Below, in pieces: positions 1 to 5,048 of a stretch of 5,048 nt of DNA. The DNA lies in assembly GCA_029862285.1 (NCBI GenBank), contig JAOTXR010000197.1, positions 1-5,048 of the forward strand. Reading direction: 5' to 3'. Origin of the DNA: Gammaproteobacteria bacterium. Lineage in GTDB: Bacteria > Pseudomonadota > Gammaproteobacteria > Steroidobacterales > JABDKV01. Both the position numbers and the translations under genes were made by a program. Below the pieces are notes generated by a model. The model searched no databases. It worked only from the letters and a program-made list of their open reading frames with translations, and was not told the DNA's origin. Every line of letters begins with the position of its first letter. The stretch's first letter is position 1.

Positions 1-397
1 TGCGCGCCAAATCCAATACACACAATCCGCCGAAACAAAATCCAATCGCCGCCGCGCGCTTCTTGTCGGCCCCGGTCACGCTTCGCGCCGCCGCCAATGC
101 CGCATTCATTCCGCGTACGATTTGTTGCCGGTTCTCGAGGAGCGGTGTCATCAACGCCTGGTTTTCTTCTGCGTTACTGCCCCTGCGACCCTTGCCATAA
201 AGATCTGCGGCAAAACCGGCATAACCGAGTTCAGCGAGCGCCACGGCCTTGCCTCGTTCCGCTTCGCCTTGCCCGGCCCATGCATGCGCAATAATAACCA
301 CGGGCAAACTGGCACCGTGACCGGAATCCAGAGCCAGGTAGCCTTCCATCGTGTTGCCGTCAAAATCGTATTCAACAACTTTCGTTTGCACGGTCAT
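1..397 (-). CDS. Dienelactone hydrolase family protein (alpha/beta hydrolase), N-terminal part, runs off the left edge
   Basis: An open frame of 132 codons starts with ATG at 397 and reaches the left edge without a stop. The protein begins MTVQTKVVEYDFDG and shows the alpha/beta hydrolase layout of the dienelactone hydrolase family. There is a beta strand ending in the oxyanion-side motif HAWAG (residues 38-42), then ELGYAGFAADLYGKG (56-70), a helix around LLENRQQIVRGMNAAL, and the nucleophile elbow IGFCFGG (118-124) with Cys121 as predicted nucleophile. Members are usually about 235-245 residues, so roughly 105 residues, including the triad Asp and His, lie outside the window. Classical dienelactone hydrolase has a Glu (Glu36) next to the first motif that contacts the Cys; Ala39 stands here, so classical dienelactone chemistry is doubtful. 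The start overlaps the oxidoreductase stop by one base (TGATG), implying coupled translation. The family call is firm; the substrate is unknown. Confidence 0.9.
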   Translation of the reverse strand, partial: MTVQTKVVEYDFDGNTMEGYLALDSGHGASLPVVIIAHAWAGQGEAERGKAVALAELGYAGFAADLYGKGRRGSNAEENQALMTPLLENRQQIVRGMNAALAAARSVTGADKKRAAAIGFCFGGLCVLDLAR

Positions 398-407
398 CAG
401 CCCACCT
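395..407 (-). promoter_or_regulatory. Ribosome binding site and stop/start overlap for the hydrolase
   Basis: On the minus strand AGGTGG (407-402) lies 4 nt before the ATG at 397-395, one mismatch from the ideal AGGAGG. The oxidoreductase stop TGA (399-397) shares its last base with this ATG. The site supports the chosen hydrolase start and suggests the ribosome can re-initiate after finishing the oxidoreductase. Confidence 0.75.
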
Positions 408-3400
408 GACTCGTCATTGGCCTCTGCTCTTTTTCCGACAGGGGCTGTTCATACTGCTTGATCATCGCGGATATCTCAGCACGCACGCGTGCGGCGGCAT
501 CGATCTTGACCGGGCCGTAACCACGTATTTCCATTGGCATGGTGGCTATGGCAGTCGCTGCCTGCAACCGGGCCACACTCAATCCACTGAGCAAACGATC
601 AACCAGAACTTCGTATTCGGAAATCAGTTCACGCTCCATCCTGCGTTCACTGCTGTAACCGAACGGGTCCATTGGCGTGCCGCGTAGCCATTTCATCCGG
701 GCGAGCAAGCGCAGACCACCGGTCAGCCAGGGGCCAAAAGAACGTTTGCGCGGGCGCCCTCGTGCATCGAGACCGGCACTGAGCAGCGGCGGTGCCATAT
801 GATAGTTGAGCTTGTAATCACCCTCGAATTGCGTCGCAATTCGATCGCTGAAGCCGGTCTGTGTATGCAAGCGTCCAACCTCATATTCGTCTTTGTACGC
901 CAGTAGCTTGAAGTAACTGCGTGCAACAGCCTTGCTGAGCTCGTCGGTGCCGTTGCCGATGTCTTTTTCGGCCTGCTGTACGCGCTTCACCAGCGATTCA
1001 TATCGTTTTGCCAGTCGCTCGTCCTGATAGCCGGTCAAAAACTCCTTACGCTGATGAATGAGCTCATCAAGAAACTCGTGGCCATAAGATCGGGCCGGGG
1101 GGATCAGGCCATTAACGAAAGCTGGATCATCCGCCACAATGCGGCCCCAGCCGAATGCCAGCCGGTTGTTTTCGACCTGCACACCGTTCAGTTTAATAGC
1201 CTGCAGAATTGCCTCCAGTGAAACCGGCACCAGGCCCTTCTGCCACGCCATGCCGAGCATCAAAACGTTGGCGTAGATCGTGTCACCCAGCAACTTTGCA
1301 GCCAATCGGTTTGCCGGCACAGTCGATAGCTCCTTGACCGAATCGTTTACGGCCTCCACACGCTGATCGGCACGCAGGGAGGCATCGCGATCGAGCACAA
1401 AATCTGCAGTCGCCATTTCTGCGGTGTTCAGCACCGCGCGCGTCGTTGTTTTCGAATAGACAGCAGATGCGCGCGGCGAAGAACTGACCACCAGATCACA
1501 GCCCACCAGTGCATCCGCACGCCCACGTACGATGCGAACCTGGTTGAGCTTTGCAGGTTCGTCTGCCATGCGTATGAAACTGAGCACGGTGCCAAACTTT
1601 TGCGCAAAGCCCATGAAATCCAGGACGCTGGCTCCTTTTCCCTCCAGGTGCGCAGCCATTGCAATCACCGCGCCGACAGTAATCACGCCGGTACCGCCAA
1701 CCCCGGTTACCAGCAAGTCATAAGGCTCGTGCAGTGCCGGCAGTTGCGGCAGCGGCAAGCTGACGACGCGCGTGGAGATATCATGATCGGCCGGCGCCGG
1801 TTTACGCCGCCGGCCGCCTTCGATGGTGACGAAGCTGGGGCAGAATCCATTGACACAAGAAAAGTCCTTGTTGCAGGTGTTCTGGTCGATCTGCCGTTTA
1901 CGTCCAAACGGTGTTTCTCTCGGCACTACCGAGAGGCAATTGGACTCGACCGAACAATCACCACAACCCTCGCAAACCAGATCGTTTATCACCACATGAC
2001 GGTCAACTTCCGGTAGTAACCCGCGTTTGCGTTTGCGACGTTTCTCGGTCGCGCAGGCTTGTTCGTAAATAAGCACGGTGACACCGTCTATCTCACGCAA
2101 CTCGCGTTGCACGCGATCAAGCTCACGGCGGTGATCGATACTCGCGCCTGGCGGAAAATCCCCGGCATCAAACTTATCCGGATCGTCGGACAACAGCGCG
2201 ATGCGTTCGACACCCTCGGCGCGAATCGACTGGGCAATCGACTGCACGCTAATCGGCCCATCGATGGGCTGGCCACCGGTCATGGCCACGGCATCGTTGT
2301 ACAGAATTTTGAACGTGATGTTGGTGTTGGCGGCGACTGCCTGGCGGATAGCCAGAGAGCCGGAATGGTAAAGCGTACCCTCGCCGAGGTTCTGAAAGAT
2401 GTGCCGGCCACCGTTAAACATGGACTTGGCAACCCAGTTAACGCCCTCGCCGCCCATTTGTATCAGTGATTCGGTATCACGATCCATCCAGCTCGCCATA
2501 AAATGGCAACCGATACCGGCCAGCGCCTGGGATCCCTCGGGCACCTTGGTCGAGGTGTTATGCGGACACCCGGAACAGAAATACGGCATTCTGTTGGCGC
2601 CTTTGATCTTGATAATCTCGATCGGCGTCCGGGTCAGGGCATCCGCCCGCTCAACCAGGTTCAACCCGGGCAGCACTTTATCGAGGCGCCTGGCCACGAT
2701 AGGCGCCAGACTCAGCGGGGAGAGTTCGCCGACCCAGGGAATCAGTTTTTTGCCTAACTCGTCTTGCTTGCCGACCATTCGCTGTGGCTTATGCCCTGGA
2801 TGATCGTAAAACGCCTCTTTAAACCAGCTCTCGATAATGCCGCGTTTCTCCTCGACGACGAGAACTTCTTCCTGCTCACGTACAAAATCGAGCGCTGACC
2901 TGTGCTCTAGTGGCCAGACCATACCGATCTTATAGATATCCAGACCGATGCGACGTGCCTCCGAACGGTCGATGTCCAGCAAACGCAACGCCTCCATCAG
3001 ATCCAGGTGGCCCTTGCCGGTTGTGACGATTCCGTAACGCGCATTTGGCACATTAAATACGCGGTGATCTATGGGATTCGCCCGGGAAAACGCCAGCGCG
3101 GCTTCTTTCTTTGCTTCGAGACGCTCTTCTATCTGTGGCCCTGGCAGATCCGGCCAACGGTAATGCAGGCCATCCGCCGGTGGCTGGTAGTCTTCCGGAA
3201 TGACAAACTCAGGAGACTCCGGCAACTGCACCGACATCGCCGACTCCACGGTTTCCGAAATTGCCTTGAAGCCCACCCAACAACCGGAAAATCTCGACAA
3301 CGCGAATCCATATAAACCAAAACTCAGGTATTCCTCGACATTGGCCGGATTGAGATGCGGCATGAAAAAAGTAAGGAACGCGACATCGGATTGATGCGGC

Positions 3401-3861
3401 ATCGATGAAGAAACGGCGCCATGGTCATCGCCGGCGACAACCAGCACGCCACCATGTGGTGAGCTGCCGTAAGCGTTACCGTGCTTCAACGCGTCGCCGG
3501 AACGGTCAACCCCGGGACCCTTGCCGTACCAGATGCTAAAAACACCGTCGACCTGCCGGTGGGGGTCGGTCTCAACCTGTTGCGAACCAAGCACCGCCGT
3601 CGCGGCAAGATCTTCGTTAACGGCGGGCAGAAACTCGATGTCGTAATCCGCAAGTAACTTCTGTGCCCGCCACAACTCGAGATCGTATGAGCCCAGTGGC
3701 GACCCGCGGTAACCGCTGACAAAGCCGGCGGTATTGAGTCCCGCCTTGCGGTCCAGTGCGCGCTGCATCATGGGCAGGCGCACCAGCGCCTGGGTACCGG
3801 TCAGCAGGACCCGGCCACTCTGGCGCAAATAACGATCGTCGAGCTGATAATTGTCGAGCAT
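397..3861 (-). CDS. Indolepyruvate ferredoxin oxidoreductase, fused alpha-gamma single-chain form
   Basis: This enzyme is predicted to convert aryl-pyruvates (indolepyruvate, phenylpyruvate, hydroxyphenylpyruvate) plus CoA to aryl-acetyl-CoA and CO2, reducing ferredoxin (EC 1.2.7.8 type) in the cytoplasm. Visible layout: a thiamine-diphosphate pyrimidine domain at about 15-230 with SGYRGSPLG (49-57), a conserved Glu83 in AVNEDLAATA and GKGPGVDRSGD (113-123); a transketolase-C-like domain at about 270-400; a diphosphate-binding domain at about 420-600 with CSGCPHN (429-435), GEG (493-495) and YNDAVAMTGGQP (521-532); a basic stretch KRRKRKRG (607-614); a seven-cysteine iron-sulfur segment (Cys 630, 633, 636, 642, 663, 669, 674); a gamma-subunit-type domain from about 713 with VTGVGGTGV (718-726); and a C-terminal extension from about 930 to 1130 resembling the uncharacterised domain of fused members. 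The length, 1154 residues, is normal for the fused form; archaeal homologues split this into IorA and IorB. The start at MLDNYQLDDRYL gives the expected short lead before SGRVLLTGTQALVR. It follows the aminotransferase by 9 nt. Confidence 0.96.
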   Translation of the reverse strand: MLDNYQLDDRYLRQSGRVLLTGTQALVRLPMMQRALDRKAGLNTAGFVSGYRGSPLGSYDLELWRAQKLLADYDIEFLPAVNEDLAATAVLGSQQVETDPHRQVDGVFSIWYGKGPGVDRSGDALKHGNAYGSSPHGGVLVVAGDDHGAVSSSMPHQSDVAFLTFFMPHLNPANVEEYLSFGLYGFALSRFSGCWVGFKAISETVESAMSVQLPESPEFVIPEDYQPPADGLHYRWPDLPGPQIEERLEAKKEAALAFSRANPIDHRVFNVPNARYGIVTTGKGHLDLMEALRLLDIDRSEARRIGLDIYKIGMVWPLEHRSALDFVREQEEVLVVEEKRGIIESWFKEAFYDHPGHKPQRMVGKQDELGKKLIPWVGELSPLSLAPIVARRLDKVLPGLNLVERADALTRTPIEIIKIKGANRMPYFCSGCPHNTSTKVPEGSQALAGIGCHFMASWMDRDTESLIQMGGEGVNWVAKSMFNGGRHIFQNLGEGTLYHSGSLAIRQAVAANTNITFKILYNDAVAMTGGQPIDGPISVQSIAQSIRAEGVERIALLSDDPDKFDAGDFPPGASIDHRRELDRVQRELREIDGVTVLIYEQACATEKRRKRKRGLLPEVDRHVVINDLVCEGCGDCSVESNCLSVVPRETPFGRKRQIDQNTCNKDFSCVNGFCPSFVTIEGGRRRKPAPADHDISTRVVSLPLPQLPALHEPYDLLVTGVGGTGVITVGAVIAMAAHLEGKGASVLDFMGFAQKFGTVLSFIRMADEPAKLNQVRIVRGRADALVGCDLVVSSSPRASAVYSKTTTRAVLNTAEMATADFVLDRDASLRADQRVEAVNDSVKELSTVPANRLAAKLLGDTIYANVLMLGMAWQKGLVPVSLEAILQAIKLNGVQVENNRLAFGWGRIVADDPAFVNGLIPPARSYGHEFLDELIHQRKEFLTGYQDERLAKRYESLVKRVQQAEKDIGNGTDELSKAVARSYFKLLAYKDEYEVGRLHTQTGFSDRIATQFEGDYKLNYHMAPPLLSAGLDARGRPRKRSFGPWLTGGLRLLARMKWLRGTPMDPFGYSSERRMERELISEYEVLVDRLLSGLSVARLQAATAIATMPMEIRGYGPVKIDAAARVRAEISAMIKQYEQPLSEKEQRPMTSQVG
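824..844. repeat. Near-perfect inverted repeat, 10-bp arms around one base
   Basis: Arm TCGAATTGCG (824-833) is followed by a single T and then the exact reverse complement CGCAATTCGA (835-844). It lies inside the oxidoreductase gene, over residues about 1006-1013. As RNA it could fold as a hairpin with a 9-bp stem and 3-base loop. It sits in coding sequence with no T tract, so it is not a terminator. A chance origin is possible; a protein-binding role is speculation. Confidence 0.55.
1917..1935 (-). repeat. Short hairpin-forming inverted repeat within the iron-sulfur coding region
   Basis: Arms CTCTCGG (1917-1923) and CCGAGAG (1929-1935) are exact reverse complements around a 5-base loop. 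On the transcribed strand this falls between codons for the first four and last three cysteines of the iron-sulfur segment. It may be chance; no T tract follows, so a terminator is unlikely. Confidence 0.4.
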
Positions 3862-3873
3862 ATCCAGACGCTA
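3859..3873 (-). other. Aminotransferase/oxidoreductase junction: in-frame amber stop, 9-nt gap, no clear Shine-Dalgarno
   Basis: The aminotransferase ends at TAG (3873-3871). Three codons, CGT CTG GAT, follow in the same frame, then the oxidoreductase ATG (3861-3859). The stretch before the ATG has no AGGAGG-like sequence; the only GGA lies too close to the start. Initiation therefore probably depends on ribosomes terminating at the upstream stop. Because both genes share a frame, occasional readthrough of the TAG would give a fused aminotransferase-oxidoreductase chain; that is possible but not supported by anything else seen here. Confidence 0.7.
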
Positions 3874-5048
3874 GAGCACGGCCACGATTGCATCTGACAG
3901 GTAATCCAGGTTGGTCCGTCTCACACCGGCAATATTCGCACGGCTGGAAGACACCATGTAAACATGGAACTCCTCGCGTAAGCGGTTGACCTGTTCTGTG
4001 CTGAGACCCAGCAGCGAAAACATGCCGGTCTGCCGGGCAATGAAAGCAAACCGCCCGGTCCCCGTTTTGTTCGCAAGTGACTCTGCCAGATTGCGACGTA
4101 AATTATTGATCCTGTCGCGCATTTCGCCCAGCTCGGCGAGCCATGCCGATTTGAGTTCAGTGTCGCGCAATATGGTGTCAATTACGGCAGCACCATGCGC
4201 GGGGGGCATCGAATACACTGTGCGTGTGACGTTTGCCAGGTGGCTGGCACAGGCTGCTGCGGTTGTCTCGTCCGGTGCAACTATGCTGGCGCTGCCGACG
4301 CGATCCCGGTAAACACCGAAGTTCTTGGAACAGGATGTCACAGCAATACTCTCGGGCAATCTTTCTGCGCACAATCGAACACCATAGGCATCCGCATCCA
4401 CGCTGTCGGCCAGGCCCTGATAGGCCATATCCGTCCATGGCACCAGTTCTCTACGCTCGAGCACATCGACCAGGCTGTCCCACTGCTCGTGAGACAAATC
4501 CGCGCCGGTAGGATTGTGACAACAGCCATGCAGCAGTACGACGTCACCGGCTTGGGCTGCGGCCAGCGTCGTCAGCATGCCGTCGAAATCGATCCTGTGT
4601 CGCTCGGTGTCGTAATACGGATAGATTTTGAACTCCAGCCCACCGCCCTGGATCAACGGACGATGATTGGGCCAGGTCGGGCCGCTTAGCCACACCACCG
4701 GTTTGTTATTCGCACGTCGCAGTATTTCGGCGACAATATGCAAGCCACCGGAACCACCGGTCGTTTGCACAGTTACCACCCGCTTGTCGGCAATCGCCGT
4801 GTTGCGTTCCCCAAAAACAAGATCCTGCATCGCCGCGTTGAATGAGGGGTTTCCGACCAGGCCTTCATAGGTCTTGGTCTTTTGCATATCGTGAACACGC
4901 TGCTCTGCCGCTGTGACAGCACGCAACACCGGTGTGTTGCCCTGCTCGTCCTGGTAGACCCCCGCGGCCAGATCGACTTTCAGCGGCGACGGATCTTCGC
5001 GAAATTTTGCCATCATGCCCAGGATCGGGTCGTCGGGCAGCCGTTCGA
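3871..5048 (-). CDS. Class I PLP-dependent aspartate/aromatic amino acid aminotransferase, 5' end off the right edge
   Basis: This predicted cytoplasmic enzyme moves the amino group of an aromatic amino acid (or aspartate) to 2-oxoglutarate, giving an aryl-pyruvate and glutamate. An ATG at 5016 could be mistaken for the start, but the frame stays open to the edge and encodes ERLPDDPILG just before it. This matches the usual N-terminus of the family (DPILGL..LFR), so 391 residues are visible and only a few codons are missing. Numbered from the Met at 5016: WPNH (115-118), HGCCHNPTG (163-171) with Asn168, TDMAYQG with Asp196 and Tyr199, SCSKNFGVYRDRVG (228-241) with the PLP lysine Lys231 and phosphate-binding Arg239, and the substrate-carboxylate arginines Arg265 (before VYSMPPAHG) and Arg359 (SRANIAG). 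All key residues of the AspC/TyrB subgroup are present. The adjoining indolepyruvate oxidoreductase favours aromatic substrates; sequence alone cannot exclude an aspartate preference. Confidence 0.94.
   Translation of the reverse strand, partial: ERLPDDPILGMMAKFREDPSPLKVDLAAGVYQDEQGNTPVLRAVTAAEQRVHDMQKTKTYEGLVGNPSFNAAMQDLVFGERNTAIADKRVVTVQTTGGSGGLHIVAEILRRANNKPVVWLSGPTWPNHRPLIQGGGLEFKIYPYYDTERHRIDFDGMLTTLAAAQAGDVVLLHGCCHNPTGADLSHEQWDSLVDVLERRELVPWTDMAYQGLADSVDADAYGVRLCAERLPESIAVTSCSKNFGVYRDRVGSASIVAPDETTAAACASHLANVTRTVYSMPPAHGAAVIDTILRDTELKSAWLAELGEMRDRINNLRRNLAESLANKTGTGRFAFIARQTGMFSLLGLSTEQVNRLREEFHVYMVSSSRANIAGVRRTNLDYLSDAIVAVL

Noticed and set aside
97..409. Short open frames on both strands at the left end
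   Set aside because: This stretch is explained by the hydrolase frame on the minus strand, which has clear family motifs and a ribosome binding site; the others are shadows.
1600..2016. 138-residue open frame on the plus strand, with similar ones at 2059-2469 and 2399-2803
   Set aside because: All are antisense to conserved domains of the oxidoreductase and overlap one another in different frames; none looks like a known protein.
2018..2041. Basic KRRKRKRG segment as a possible nucleic-acid-binding or localisation signal
   Set aside because: I recall a similar basic run before the iron-sulfur segment in fused indolepyruvate oxidoreductases, so it is probably a family feature of the linker.
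2256..2269. 14-bp perfect palindrome GCCCATCGATGGGC
   Set aside because: It encodes the conserved QPIDGP active-site stretch of the oxidoreductase, so the symmetry is most simply a by-product of codon choice.
4195..4689. 164-residue open frame on the plus strand
   Set aside because: It lies antisense to the conserved aminotransferase, has no recognisable motif or domain, and its composition is typical of a shadow of a GC-rich gene.
5014..5016. ATG at 5016 as the aminotransferase start
   Set aside because: The frame stays open upstream and encodes PDDPILG, matching the conserved N-terminus of the family, so this Met is internal.

Overview
The window is almost entirely coding. It holds three genes, all read leftward (minus strand) and packed with almost no intergenic DNA, which looks like one operon. 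In transcription order (right to left) they are: (1) a class I aspartate/aromatic aminotransferase, complete except for its first few codons, which lie off the right edge; (2) a very large single-chain indolepyruvate ferredoxin oxidoreductase of 1154 residues, complete; (3) the N-terminal half of a dienelactone hydrolase family alpha/beta hydrolase, which runs off the left edge.

Junctions: gene 1 and gene 2 are separated by 9 nt, with no clear Shine-Dalgarno sequence before gene 2. Gene 2 and gene 3 overlap by one base (TGATG), with a good Shine-Dalgarno-like AGGTGG before gene 3. There is no gene-free stretch over 300 bases. I see no tRNA, rRNA, CRISPR, mobile element, promoter or terminator; the operon promoter must lie beyond the right edge and any terminator beyond the left edge.

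How the genes fit together: aminotransferases of this family convert phenylalanine, tyrosine and tryptophan (with 2-oxoglutarate) to aryl-pyruvates. Indolepyruvate ferredoxin oxidoreductase oxidatively decarboxylates aryl-pyruvates with CoA to aryl-acetyl-CoA, CO2 and reduced ferredoxin. The pair therefore reads as a two-step route from aromatic amino acids to arylacetyl-CoA. The third gene's role is unknown; its Cys-nucleophile hydrolase fold and coupled translation suggest an accessory step on a thioester, ester or lactone downstream, but that is inference.

Organism: moderately high GC (roughly 55-60% by eye), Shine-Dalgarno-type starts and the fused form of the oxidoreductase, known from Pseudomonadota, suggest a proteobacterium, perhaps a gammaproteobacterium. 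The window alone cannot fix the genus. No genuinely new system is evident. The points most worth a second look are the gene set itself, the hydrolase's altered active-site neighbourhood, the uncharacterised C-terminal extension of the oxidoreductase, and the in-frame amber junction.
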